A stretch of DNA of 64,000 bases from HGM04593 sp045647885 (GTDB taxonomy: Bacteria; Bacteroidota; Bacteroidia; Bacteroidales; Bacteroidaceae): the NCBI GenBank assembly GCA_045647885.1, contig JAZRMX010000044.1:24088-88087 (forward strand). The letters are read 5' to 3'. Under the pieces are notes generated by a model that searched no databases, was not told the origin of the DNA, and saw only the letters and a list, made by a program, of their open reading frames with translations. Each line of letters opens with the position of its first letter. The first letter of the stretch is position 1. Position numbers and translations under genes: made by a program. This document shows positions 43,071 through 52,085 of this stretch, in pieces.

Positions 43071-43793
43071 ATGAAAACAAAATTAAGTGTAAACATAAAC
43101 AAGATTGCCACAATAAGAAATGCGCGTGGTGGTAATAACCCAGACATACTGAAAGTGGCAAAGGATTGTGAACTGTTTGGTGCCGACGGTATTACGGTTC
43201 ATCCCCGCCCCGACGAGCGTCACATACGCCGTGCCGATGTTCCTGCTCTTCAGGCTATTTTGCGCACAGAGTTCAACATTGAGGGTTATCCTTCAAAGGA
43301 ATTTATGGACCTTGTTTTGCGTGTGCGTCCCTCACAGGTTACTCTCGTGCCCGACAAACCCGACCAGATAACCTCGAACAGTGGATGGGACATAGAAAAG
43401 GAGCAGGAGTTCCTGCGTGACATTCTCAACGACCTTCGTGGTGCAGGCATAAGAAGCTCAATATTTATCGATGCCTCTCCCCGTATGGCGGAATTTGCAG
43501 CAAAGGCCGGTGCCGACCGCGTGGAGCTTTATACAGGCCCTTATGCTCACGAGTATACCCGTAACCCCGAGAAGGCGATTGCTCCTTTCCTTGAGACTGC
43601 GAAGCGCGTGAAGCAGTTGGGTATCGGTCTTAATGCAGGCCACGACTTGAGCCTTGAGAATCTTAAATATTTTACCGATGTAATTTCTTGGGTCGATGAG
43701 GTTTCCATCGGTCACGCCCTTGTGTGCGATGCGCTCTATTTGGGACTGGAAAATACAATTAAGGCATACCAGGATTGTTTGATTAAAAAATAA
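43071..43793 (+). CDS. pdxJ: Pyridoxine 5'-phosphate synthase
   Basis: Last step of the DXP-dependent vitamin B6 pathway: condenses aminoacetone phosphate and deoxyxylulose 5-phosphate. The 240-residue TIM barrel starts KLSVNINKIATIRNARGGN and has GADGITVHPRPDERHI, then GVRIGLNAGHDL-like GIGLNAGHDLSLENL. The end reads EVSIGHALVCDAL. Pairing with exbB-exbD-tonB downstream (14 bases) is, to my memory, common in Bacteroides genomes, and no functional link is known to me. Confidence 0.97.
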   Translation: MKTKLSVNINKIATIRNARGGNNPDILKVAKDCELFGADGITVHPRPDERHIRRADVPALQAILRTEFNIEGYPSKEFMDLVLRVRPSQVTLVPDKPDQITSNSGWDIEKEQEFLRDILNDLRGAGIRSSIFIDASPRMAEFAAKAGADRVELYTGPYAHEYTRNPEKAIAPFLETAKRVKQLGIGLNAGHDLSLENLKYFTDVISWVDEVSIGHALVCDALYLGLENTIKAYQDCLIKK

Positions 43794-43807
43794 AAACAGA
43801 TACAGCT

Positions 43808-44536
43808 ATGAATTTACTTACAACTGTGGCAGCGACTGCTGCTGTGGCACAGGATTCGCTTATGGTGCTCACCGAGCCCGTGCAGGAGAGTATAAACGTG
43901 TTGGATATGGCCGTGAAGGGCGGCTGGATTATGGTGGTGCTTGCACTGCTTTCCATTGTGGGAGTATATGTGTTCTTTGAGCGTCTTGCAGTAATACGCG
44001 GTGCTATGAAGAAGAACCCTTATATGATGGACCGTCTGCACGACAACCTCAAGGATAAGGATGTTAAGTCGGCGTTGAACTATTGCCACAAGCAGGGTAC
44101 TCCTCTTTCGCGTGTACTTGAGAAGGGTATCAAGGCGTATGAGTTCTCTACTGCTTATATCCGCAAGGCTATGGACAACTGTGCTAGCTTTGAGATTGCA
44201 AAGCTCGAGAAAGGTTTCCCCGTGCTTTCTACTATTGCCGCTGTGGGTCCTATGATTGGTTTCTTGGGTACTGTTACAGGTATGGTGCAGGCTTTCTGGG
44301 AGATGTCGAACGCCGGTAACAATATAGATGTGTCGCTTCTTGCCGGTGGTATCTATGAGGCTATGGTTACAACCGTTGGTGGTCTCATTGTTGGTATCGT
44401 GTCGATCTTTGCTTACAACTATCTTGTTTCTCTTGTCGACAAGGTGCAGAACGATATCGAGGGCGAGATTATTGCCTTTATAGAGATTGCCAGTGAGCTT
44501 AAAGAGAAAAATAACCCTTCATCTGCTGAAAAATGA
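43808..44536 (+). CDS. exbB: MotA/TolQ/ExbB proton channel protein
   Basis: 242 residues with three transmembrane segments (about 34-56, 140-165 and 180-205). The conserved core reads VLSTIAAVGPMIGFLGTVTG with the Thr and Gly typical of ExbB. With ExbD it forms the proton-motive-force-driven motor that energises TonB. It starts 14 bases after pdxJ and overlaps exbD by 4 bases (ATGA). Confidence 0.93.
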   Translation: MNLLTTVAATAAVAQDSLMVLTEPVQESINVLDMAVKGGWIMVVLALLSIVGVYVFFERLAVIRGAMKKNPYMMDRLHDNLKDKDVKSALNYCHKQGTPLSRVLEKGIKAYEFSTAYIRKAMDNCASFEIAKLEKGFPVLSTIAAVGPMIGFLGTVTGMVQAFWEMSNAGNNIDVSLLAGGIYEAMVTTVGGLIVGIVSIFAYNYLVSLVDKVQNDIEGEIIAFIEIASELKEKNNPSSAEK

Positions 44537-44946
44537 TTAAAAGAAAGACAAAGACAATAGATATGTTCTCGATGTCCTCTATGACGGACATCATATTTCT
44601 GTTGTTGATTTTCTTTATGATAACCTCTACGATGGTAACTCCCAATGCCATAAAGGTGCTCTTGCCACAGGGTAAGCAACAGACCTCGGCAAAGCCTTTG
44701 GCGCGTATCATCATCGATAAGGACTTGAACTATTATTCGGCATTCGGCAACGACGACGAGATGCCCATTCTGCCTGAAAACATAGCAGCCTTTTTGCTAG
44801 ACTGTGCAGCAAAGCAGCCCGAAATGTATGTTGCTCTCTATGCCGACGAGAACATTCCTTATCGCGAGATTGTAAAGGTGCTTAACATAGCCAACGAAAA
44901 TCAATTCAAGATGGTGCTTGCAACGCGCCGTCCCGACCGTAAATAA
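44533..44946 (+). CDS. exbD: Biopolymer transport protein ExbD/TolR
   Basis: 137 residues. A basic start is followed by one transmembrane helix with the proton-conducting Asp19 (SMTDIIFLLLIFFMIT) and a periplasmic domain ending MVLATRRPDRK. ExbD is the plug of the ExbB channel. Overlap with exbB and 2-base spacing to tonB show a tight operon. Confidence 0.93.
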   Translation: MIKRKTKTIDMFSMSSMTDIIFLLLIFFMITSTMVTPNAIKVLLPQGKQQTSAKPLARIIIDKDLNYYSAFGNDDEMPILPENIAAFLLDCAAKQPEMYVALYADENIPYREIVKVLNIANENQFKMVLATRRPDRK

Positions 44947-44948
44947 TT

Positions 44949-45773
44949 ATGCGAACAACAAAAGAACAACAATATGGAGCCGCAGCAACTGCCATTGTGC
45001 ATTTGTTGCTATTCCTGCTTTTGTGGTTCTTGGTGATAAACAAACCCCTGCCACAAGAGGAGGAGGGTGTTCCCGTGATTATGGGTGATACAGAACTTGC
45101 ATCGGGCGATGCTTATCGTTTTACCGAGGTGAGCGCGGCTCCCAAGCCATCGCCTGTAACAGCAGTGCCGCCTAAACCCTCTGTCGCTCCCGACGAGCCT
45201 ATGATTACCCAGCCCGACGAGCCTACTGTGGCAATAAAGAGTGCCGACAAGAAGAAACGCGAGAAGAAGGCTGAAAAGCCGAAGAAGACTGCCGAGCAGA
45301 TAGAGGCAGAGCGTCAGGCTCAGGAGGCGGAGCGTAAACGCAAAGAGGCCGAGGAACTTGCCCGCGTTGCAAACTCGCGTATAGCCGGTGCGTTCGGTAA
45401 AGGAACCACGATGAACAACCGTGGCGACGCAGCCGAGGGTACAGGTAACCAGGGCTCACCGCAAGGAAACTCACAGACAGGTGTGGTATCCGGCACGGGT
45501 GGTTATGGTACATTCGACCTTAACGGCCGTTCATTATCTGGTGCGTTGCCCCGTCCCTCGTACAATGTGCAGGACGAAGGCCGTGTGGTTGTGAATATCA
45601 CCGTGAATCCCGAAGGAAAGGTTATACAGACAACAGTGAACCCCAGAACAAATACTGCCAACGCTGCTCTGCGCAAAGCTGCGCTTGATGCTGCACGCAA
45701 GGCTGTATTCAACGGTGTCTCCACTATGAATAACCAGACAGGAACAATTACATATTATTTTAAATTGAGATAA
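44949..45773 (+). CDS. tonB: TonB-like energy transducer
   Basis: 274 residues. One N-terminal transmembrane helix (about 13-32) is followed by a Pro-rich stretch, then a Lys/Glu/Ala-rich helical segment (about 95-140) that recalls TolA. A Gly/Asn-rich spacer and a C-terminal TonB/TolA domain come next (GRVVVNITVNPEGKVIQTTV to the end). It links the ExbBD motor to outer-membrane receptors. The mixed TonB/TolA appearance means a Tol-type role is also possible. Confidence 0.88.
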   Translation: MRTTKEQQYGAAATAIVHLLLFLLLWFLVINKPLPQEEEGVPVIMGDTELASGDAYRFTEVSAAPKPSPVTAVPPKPSVAPDEPMITQPDEPTVAIKSADKKKREKKAEKPKKTAEQIEAERQAQEAERKRKEAEELARVANSRIAGAFGKGTTMNNRGDAAEGTGNQGSPQGNSQTGVVSGTGGYGTFDLNGRSLSGALPRPSYNVQDEGRVVVNITVNPEGKVIQTTVNPRTNTANAALRKAALDAARKAVFNGVSTMNNQTGTITYYFKLR

Positions 45774-45775
45774 CT

Positions 45776-46321
45776 ATGAGCAAGGTATATGTTTTCTTTG
45801 CCGACGGCTTTGAGACCGTTGAGGCTCTTGCCCCCGTCGATGTTATGCGTCGTGCTGGGCTTGAAGTTATAACTGCTTCCATAATGGGGCGCAAGGAGGT
45901 TGTTTCGGCACAGGGTGTGACTGTTGTTGCCGATGCTCTTTTTGAGGAGTGCGATTTCTCGCAGGGCGATGCTTTTGTGCTCCCCGGCGGTGGTGTAGGA
46001 ACCGACAACCTTTCGGCTCATGAGCCTTTGCGTGCTCTCCTGAAGGAGGTCTTTGCGCAGGGCAAGCTGGTTGCCGCCATTTGCGCAGCACCTATGGTCT
46101 TTGGTCGCGTAGGCTTGCTCGACGGTAAAAAAGCTACCTGTTATCCCGGTTGCGAGGGCGACCTCTTTGGTGCTGAATATACAGCATCGGCCGTGGAGAT
46201 TTGCGAGAATATTATCACCGCTTGTGGCCCGGGAGCCTCTTTCGCTTTCGGTTTTGCAATTGTTGAACGTTTCTGTGGTGCTGAGGTTGTGAATACCCTG
46301 CGTTCGCAGATGCAATTTTAA
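45776..46321 (+). CDS. DJ-1/PfpI family protein (ThiJ/YajL-like)
   Basis: 181 residues with the DJ-1 fold. KVYVFFADGFETVEALAPVD at the start carries the conserved Glu that pairs with the nucleophile. The nucleophile elbow AAICAAPMVFGRVGLL has the conserved Cys near residue 103, and the end has GPGASFAFGFAIVERF. Proposed roles are deglycase, chaperone or oxidative-stress protection. It is 2 bases after tonB and 8 bases before ispD. Confidence 0.9.
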   Translation: MSKVYVFFADGFETVEALAPVDVMRRAGLEVITASIMGRKEVVSAQGVTVVADALFEECDFSQGDAFVLPGGGVGTDNLSAHEPLRALLKEVFAQGKLVAAICAAPMVFGRVGLLDGKKATCYPGCEGDLFGAEYTASAVEICENIITACGPGASFAFGFAIVERFCGAEVVNTLRSQMQF

Positions 46322-46329
46322 TAGATAGG

Positions 46330-47028
46330 ATGAAAAGATACATAATAGTGGTTGCGGGCGGTAAAGGTACCCGTATGGGTGGTGAGATGCCCAAGCAGTT
46401 CCAGTTGCTGGGAGGTCGTCCCATTGTGATGGCTACCATTGAGCATTTGCACGCACTCGACCCTTCGTTGAATATAATCCTTGTTCTTCCGCAGGAGCAT
46501 ATTGAGCTGTGGAACAGCTTGAGCAAGGAGTACTCTTTTGCTGTGCCTTTGCAGCTTACAGCCGGTGGTACTACACGTTTCCACTCGGTGCAGAATGGTC
46601 TTGCGCTTGTCGATGATATAGACGATGCACTTGTGGGTGTGCACGACGGTGTGCGTCCCTTTGTTTCGCAGAAGGTTTACGACGATACCTATCGCGAGGC
46701 TCTCATCAGCGGTGCGGCGATACCTATGATTGATATTCACGACAGCCTTCGTCACATAATAGGCTGCAATGGCGCAAGCGAAGTTGTTCCACGCGACCGT
46801 TACCGCCTTGTGCAGACACCTCAGGTGTTCAAACTATCGGTTCTTCGTGCGGCTTACGAGCAGCGTTTTGTGGAGAGCTTTACCGACGATGCTTCGGTGG
46901 TGGAGGCTCTCGGGCACGCTGTTGTGGGTGTGGAGGGTAATCGCGAGAATATAAAGCTGACAACTCCTTATGATATGATGATTGCGAAGACCATAATGGA
47001 ATGTTGGACACCGCAACAAGAAATATAA
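46330..47028 (+). CDS. ispD: 2-C-methyl-D-erythritol 4-phosphate cytidylyltransferase
   Basis: Third step of the MEP isoprenoid pathway (CTP + MEP to CDP-ME). The 232-residue nucleotidyltransferase has VVAGGKGTRMGGEMPKQF (about 7-24) as the CTP-binding loop, VGVHDGVRPFVS in the middle, and TDDASVVEALGH near the end. It overlaps recG by 28 bases. The next MEP gene in this window, dxr, is in a different operon. Confidence 0.95.
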   Translation: MKRYIIVVAGGKGTRMGGEMPKQFQLLGGRPIVMATIEHLHALDPSLNIILVLPQEHIELWNSLSKEYSFAVPLQLTAGGTTRFHSVQNGLALVDDIDDALVGVHDGVRPFVSQKVYDDTYREALISGAAIPMIDIHDSLRHIIGCNGASEVVPRDRYRLVQTPQVFKLSVLRAAYEQRFVESFTDDASVVEALGHAVVGVEGNRENIKLTTPYDMMIAKTIMECWTPQQEI

Positions 47029-49100
47029 AATTCCTTCCAGGGGTGGGCGAGCAACGCGCCACCCTGCTCAACAGGGAACTTAAGATATTTTCCCTGCACG
47101 ACCTGCTGTACTATTTCCCTTATAAATATGTCGACCGTAGCCGCCTCTTCAAGGTGTCGGAACTTACGGGCAATATGCCTTTTGTGCAGCTTTGTGGGGA
47201 GATACGCAGTTTCGAGGAGATGGGCGAGGGTGTGGGTCACAGGCTTGTTGCGCACTTTTTCGACGGTTCGGGGTTTATTGACCTTGTATGGTTTCGTGGT
47301 ATAAAATATGTAAAGGGGCGTTACAAGACGGGCGAGAAATATCTTGTCTTCGGCAAGCCCACAATGTTCAACGGGAGAGTTAATATTGCTCATCCCGACA
47401 TAGACATTGCAGCCTCGGTGCAGTTGAATGAGATGGGGCTACAGCCCTATTATAACACCACCGAGAAGATGAAACGTAGCGGCTTGAACTCATCGGCTGT
47501 GGCAAAGCTTGTGCAGAATCTCTTCTCTCTTGTCGGTGGGCAGGTTGGGGAAACCCTCACACCCGAAATTATACGCAAGCATAATCTTATGCCTCTCTCC
47601 GAGGCGTTGAGGGCGATACATTTTCCCAAAGATAATCTGGAGCTTCAGGCGGCACAGCATCGTCTTAAATTTGAAGAACTTTTCTATATACAATTGAATA
47701 TACTGCATTATGCCAAAGACAGGCAGATGCGTTATGTGGGGCACCGCTTTGCCAAGGTGGGCGATGCTTTCAACCGTTTCTATAACGAGAAACTTCCCTT
47801 TGAACTCACCGGGGCACAGAAGAGGGTGGTGAAGGAGATACGCCGCGATGTGAATACCTCGCGACAGATGAACCGCCTTGTGCAGGGTGATGTTGGTAGC
47901 GGAAAAACCCTTGTCGCGCTTCTATCGATGCTCCTTGCCAAGGACAACGGCTACCAGGCTTGTCTTATGGCGCCTACAGAGATTCTTGCCGAGCAGCATT
48001 TTGCGACTCTTTCTCGTATGCTCTCGGGGCTTCCTGTGCGTGTGGAACTGCTCACGGGTAGCACAAAACAGAAGGATAGGCCTGCAATTCTTCAGGGGCT
48101 TGCCGACGGTTCGGTGGATATTCTTGTGGGTACGCACGCTGTGCTCGAGGATAATGTGCAGTTCTCCAATGTGGGGCTTGTGGTGATAGACGAGCAGCAC
48201 CGTTTCGGTGTGGTGCAGAGAGCAAAGATGTGGGCAAAGAACAATATTCCGCCACACATACTTGTGATGACAGCAACCCCCATTCCCCGTACTCTTGCGA
48301 TGACTCTCTACGGCGACCTCGATGTCTCGGTAATAGATGAACTGCCGCCAGGCCGCAAACCTATAAGCACGCAGCACATATTCCGCAACCGTGCCGACCA
48401 GATGTACTCTTTCATTCGCCGTCAGTTGCAGGAGGGCAGGCAGGTTTATGTGGTCTATCCGCTAATAAGCGAGAGTGAGAAACTCGACCTCAAGAACCTT
48501 GAGGAGGGCTATAAACAGCTATGTAACATATTCTGCGATTATCGTTTGAGCAAGCTCCACGGCAAGATGAAACCCAAGGAAAAGGACGAGGAGATGCGTC
48601 GTTTTGCGCAGGGCGAAACACAGTTGCTTGTCTCTACCACGGTAATTGAGGTGGGTGTGGACGTGCCTAATGCCACGGTGATGGTAATTGAGAATGCCGA
48701 GCGTTTCGGCCTTTCGCAGTTGCATCAGTTGCGCGGTCGTGTGGGGCGTGGTGGTTCGCAGTCCTATTGCATTCTTGTGACCGACTATAAATTGTCCGAG
48801 GATACCCGTAAACGTATGGAGATTATGGTGGGCAGTAACGACGGCTTTGAAATTGCCGAGGCCGACCTGAAATTGCGTGGCCCGGGTGATATTGAGGGTA
48901 CGCAGCAGAGTGGTATTGCGCTCGACTTGAAGATTGCCAGCCTCTCACGCGACGAGCAGTTGCTGCAATATGTGCGCGAGGTTGCCCGTGAGATTGTGGA
49001 GGCCGACCCGCAATGCGAAAACCCTCTCTATCGTGTGTTGTGGGAGCAGTTGCGTATTATTAAAAAGCGTAATAATTGGAATTGGGGCGCAATATCGTAG
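47001..49100 (+). CDS. recG: ATP-dependent DNA helicase RecG
   Basis: Branch-migrating helicase that rescues stalled forks. The 699-residue protein has an N-terminal wedge OB fold (about 50-150) and motor domains with Walker A GDVGSGKT (296-303) and DEQH (397-400). QLRGRVGRGGSQSYCILV comes later. The start ATG at 47001 lies inside the end of ispD, and the N-terminus FLPGVGEQRATLL is typical of the family. Confidence 0.97.
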   Translation: MLDTATRNIKFLPGVGEQRATLLNRELKIFSLHDLLYYFPYKYVDRSRLFKVSELTGNMPFVQLCGEIRSFEEMGEGVGHRLVAHFFDGSGFIDLVWFRGIKYVKGRYKTGEKYLVFGKPTMFNGRVNIAHPDIDIAASVQLNEMGLQPYYNTTEKMKRSGLNSSAVAKLVQNLFSLVGGQVGETLTPEIIRKHNLMPLSEALRAIHFPKDNLELQAAQHRLKFEELFYIQLNILHYAKDRQMRYVGHRFAKVGDAFNRFYNEKLPFELTGAQKRVVKEIRRDVNTSRQMNRLVQGDVGSGKTLVALLSMLLAKDNGYQACLMAPTEILAEQHFATLSRMLSGLPVRVELLTGSTKQKDRPAILQGLADGSVDILVGTHAVLEDNVQFSNVGLVVIDEQHRFGVVQRAKMWAKNNIPPHILVMTATPIPRTLAMTLYGDLDVSVIDELPPGRKPISTQHIFRNRADQMYSFIRRQLQEGRQVYVVYPLISESEKLDLKNLEEGYKQLCNIFCDYRLSKLHGKMKPKEKDEEMRRFAQGETQLLVSTTVIEVGVDVPNATVMVIENAERFGLSQLHQLRGRVGRGGSQSYCILVTDYKLSEDTRKRMEIMVGSNDGFEIAEADLKLRGPGDIEGTQQSGIALDLKIASLSRDEQLLQYVREVAREIVEADPQCENPLYRVLWEQLRIIKKRNNWNWGAIS

Positions 49101-49274
49101 CATAGGTTGTGTGTGCCGGTTGCGGCAACGGATAGTTAAAAGACTGTTTTTTAAAAACATAAATATTTAATAATGGCGTTTTTATCAATTATTTTTGCTA
49201 TCTTCGCCAAGTAAAGTTTTATTGGTCGCCGTTCCTTGCGGCAATTTATACGTATAAATTAAAACACTTCGACG

Positions 49275-49748
49275 ATGGAAAAAACACTCATCCTTATTAA
49301 ACCCAACGCTATTCAGCGTGGTTTGACAGGCGACATCATCACACGTTTCGAGCGTAAAGGCCTGCGTATCGTGGGTATGAAAATGTTGTTTATGACCGAC
49401 GAGATTGTGAACGAGCATTATGCTCACCTCAAAGAACGTCCCTTCTTCCCCTATCTGAAGGCATCAATGCAGGCTGCTCCTCTTATCGCTTGCTGTCTCG
49501 AGGGTGCCGAGGCTGTGGAGACTGTGCGTCTGCTCGTAGGTGCAACAAATTCGCGTAAGGCTCTTCCCGGAACCATACGTGGCGACTTCTCAATGAGTGG
49601 TGAGCAGAACGTGGTTCACGCGTCGGATTCTGTGGAGAATGCGCAGATAGAGATTGCACGTTTCTTCAAAGAGGGCGAATTGTTCGATTATAAATCGGCA
49701 GTAACCGAGTTTGAGTACGGTGGTGAAGAGAGTCTTAAGTTCAAATAA
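49275..49748 (+). CDS. ndk: Nucleoside-diphosphate kinase
   Basis: Transfers the gamma-phosphate between NTPs and NDPs. 157 residues, with the start EKTLILIKPNAIQRGLTGDI and the phospho-accepting His115 in QNVVHASDSVENAQ. The C-terminus is slightly longer than in E. coli, as in other Bacteroidetes. A weak -7-like TATCTTCG is at 49199-49206 upstream. The gap of 174 bases to recG has no gene. Confidence 0.97.
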   Translation: MEKTLILIKPNAIQRGLTGDIITRFERKGLRIVGMKMLFMTDEIVNEHYAHLKERPFFPYLKASMQAAPLIACCLEGAEAVETVRLLVGATNSRKALPGTIRGDFSMSGEQNVVHASDSVENAQIEIARFFKEGELFDYKSAVTEFEYGGEESLKFK

Positions 49749-49760
49749 AAAGGAACAATA

Positions 49761-50630
49761 GTGATAAGAGTGCAAAAATATATAACCGCAACTCTGTTGG
49801 CGGTATCATCGTTCTGTGCTCAAGCACAGGATGTTTTGCCTGCTCCCACTCCTGTAGATATGCCTATGGAGGTGAGTGAGCCGGTAGAGGTGCGTTCTTC
49901 TCTGCTCAACGAGGCGTTTATGATACCCTCGAGCGAGCTCTATCCTACTTGGGAGAACAGCGGTGTGCACTATACGGCAAAACTCCCCGATTCTTTGCGC
50001 ATTGACTTGCGTAATTTTGTTATGCCCACTACCAATACAAAGGTAACCGACGTGTTCGGCTATCGTCCTCGCCGCCGCAGAGCGCATAACGGGCTCGATA
50101 TAAAGGTGCAGCGTGGCGATACCATACGTGCGGCGTTCGATGGTAAGGTGCGCATTACAGCCTATCAGCGTCGTGGTTATGGCCACTATGTGGTTATACG
50201 CCACAATAACGGCCTTGAGACTGTTTATGCTCACTTGCAGAGAAAGCTCGTGGTGCAGGACCAGAAGGTTAAGGCCGGCGACCCCATCGGCTTGGGCGGT
50301 AATTCAGGTCGCAGCACAGGCCCCCACTTGCATTTTGAGACTTTGTTGATGGGCAAATCATTGAACCCTGCGCTCTTTTTCGACTTCAAGAACCAGACAA
50401 CCACGGGCGAGCAATATACATATTACAAGCCCGGCACACGCCGTTACGATGCAAAGAGTGGCAAAATGATTGTTGAAGGTCCCGAGCCCAAGTATCACAA
50501 GGTGCGTAGCGGTGAGTCTGTTTCTACCATTGCTCGCAAGCGCGGTGTTTCGCAGAGCACAATTTATAAATTGAATGGTATAAATTCTAAAACAGTTCTG
50601 CGTATAGGTCAGAGCTTGCGTTATCAATAA
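49761..50630 (+). CDS. Secreted M23 peptidoglycan endopeptidase with LysM
   Basis: 289 residues from a GTG start at 49761 with AGGA 7-10 bases before it; no in-frame ATG would keep the signal peptide (about 1-22). The LytM-type domain has all expected residues: H109 and D113 (AHNGLDIK), H158 (YAHL), H189 and H191 (PHLHFE). A LysM domain covers 245-288. It should cleave stem-peptide cross-links in the periplasm. It is 12 bases after ndk and probably co-transcribed. A terminator follows. Confidence 0.93.
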   Translation: MIRVQKYITATLLAVSSFCAQAQDVLPAPTPVDMPMEVSEPVEVRSSLLNEAFMIPSSELYPTWENSGVHYTAKLPDSLRIDLRNFVMPTTNTKVTDVFGYRPRRRRAHNGLDIKVQRGDTIRAAFDGKVRITAYQRRGYGHYVVIRHNNGLETVYAHLQRKLVVQDQKVKAGDPIGLGGNSGRSTGPHLHFETLLMGKSLNPALFFDFKNQTTTGEQYTYYKPGTRRYDAKSGKMIVEGPEPKYHKVRSGESVSTIARKRGVSQSTIYKLNGINSKTVLRIGQSLRYQ

Positions 50631-50646
50631 AGCTTAAAGAATATAT

Positions 50647-50684
50647 AAAAATCCGAGTCAAAAATATTTTTGACTCGGATTTTT
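50647..50684. terminator. Bidirectional terminator between the LysM/M23 gene and phoA
   Basis: A perfect 38-base palindrome whose two 19-base arms read AAAAATCCGAGTC... and its complement, with AT at the centre. It lies between convergent genes. Confidence 0.9.
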
Positions 50685-50705
50685 GCATTAGTTACACCGC
50701 GTAAT

Positions 50706-52073
50706 TCATTTGTATCCTGCGATTCTCTTTATCATCTTGGGAATGTCGGTATTGTCTATAATGCCGTGGAATTCGTCGGCCTCCTCGCCTATAGCGAAAA
50801 GCGGCACGAAGGTTCCCGAGTGGTTGGGGCCTGCCCAGCTTACAAGGGCAATGCGGTTTACGGCATTCTTGGCAACGGTGGCTATTGCTTCAAATTTATC
50901 CACGCGTTTATTGGGGTTACCCTCTCCCTCTTCGAAGAGTCTTTTCATTGTCTGCTCCTCGTGCTGGTTGGGGGTGAGAGCGCTCCACAAACCTGTGTTC
51001 TGGCTTATAACCTCTTTGATATCTTCCCAACGCAGGGGCATACGCTGCATTGCTTTTGTGCGCATAATGCTCTTCAGCTTGTCCTCGCTTGCTTTTTGGT
51101 GATCGAGGGCTTTGAGGTTAAGGGCGTATGCACCGCTGTAGCCAAGTACAAGGCCGCCGGTTTCGTGGTCGGCGGTAACGATAATGAGAGTCTCCTCCTT
51201 GTGCTTCTTGTAGAACTCCACGGCTTCGGCTATGGCTGCGTTAAAGTCGAGCATCTCCTGGAATACGGTTGCTGCGTCGTCGCTGTGTGAGGCGTAGTCA
51301 ATCTTGCCTCCCTCCACCATAAGGAAGAAGCCTTTCTTGCTCTTGTCGGAAAGGAAATCTATGGCGGCATCGGTTATCTGTGCCAGGGTAAGGTCATCCT
51401 CGGTGCGGTCTATAGTATAAGGTATGCCTTCGTTTACCTCCTGTTGGTAAAGCATCATCTTTTTAGCCTCGTCGGCTTTGGCGAGGTAGTCGGTATATCC
51501 GCGTGCAATGGTGTAGCCTTGTTTCTCGGCTGCGGAGTATAGCTCCTCGCGTTGCGCGTCGCTGCATTTTGCGTCGCCACCGGCATAGAAGTCGTAGCCG
51601 GCGGTGAGCATATCCCAGGCTATCTCGTGGTAGTTGTTACGGCTCTTGTTGTGGGCATAGAATGCTCCGGGTGTTGCGTGGTTTATACATACGGTGGTTG
51701 CTATTCCCACTGCGTATCCGGCTTTTTTTGCCGCGTGAGCTACGCTATAAACGGGTGTGCCGTCGGGGGCTGCGCCCAAGAATCCGTTGGTGGTCTTGTG
51801 GCCTGTGGCAAGGGCTGTGCCCGATGCTGCCGAGTCTGTGACACCGTTGCTTGCCGAGAAGGTTGTCACGAATGCGCTGTGGGGGAATTGTGTGAAGCAC
51901 AAGGGGGCGGGGCGTCCAATCTTACCCTCTTTCTCTCCGAGGAACAGTTCGGTGCCGAGAACGTGCGAGGGGCCCATTCCGTCGCCGATAAAGTAGAATA
52001 CATACTTGGGATTCTTGCCCATTGCGCTTGTGGCGAGAGCAATTATCACAATGAGTGTCAGCAGTTTTTTCAT
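50706..52073 (-). CDS. phoA: Alkaline phosphatase (PhoA family)
   Basis: Secreted phosphomonoesterase. 455 residues with a signal peptide (MKKLLTLIVIIALATSAMG), metal-binding FIGDGMG near Asp31, the catalytic Ser81 in TDSAASGTALATG, and a second metal site VTADHETGG. It is the last gene of the tsaB operon, 12 bases after the serpin gene. It would release phosphate from organic esters in the periplasm or outside the cell. Confidence 0.95.
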   Translation of the reverse strand: MKKLLTLIVIIALATSAMGKNPKYVFYFIGDGMGPSHVLGTELFLGEKEGKIGRPAPLCFTQFPHSAFVTTFSASNGVTDSAASGTALATGHKTTNGFLGAAPDGTPVYSVAHAAKKAGYAVGIATTVCINHATPGAFYAHNKSRNNYHEIAWDMLTAGYDFYAGGDAKCSDAQREELYSAAEKQGYTIARGYTDYLAKADEAKKMMLYQQEVNEGIPYTIDRTEDDLTLAQITDAAIDFLSDKSKKGFFLMVEGGKIDYASHSDDAATVFQEMLDFNAAIAEAVEFYKKHKEETLIIVTADHETGGLVLGYSGAYALNLKALDHQKASEDKLKSIMRTKAMQRMPLRWEDIKEVISQNTGLWSALTPNQHEEQTMKRLFEEGEGNPNKRVDKFEAIATVAKNAVNRIALVSWAGPNHSGTFVPLFAIGEEADEFHGIIDNTDIPKMIKRIAGYK

Positions 52074-52085
52074 ATAATCTGTTTT

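Noticed and set aside
49113..49134. Possible terminator after recG
   Set aside because: The stem GTTG/CAAC is too short and the following T tract too distant.
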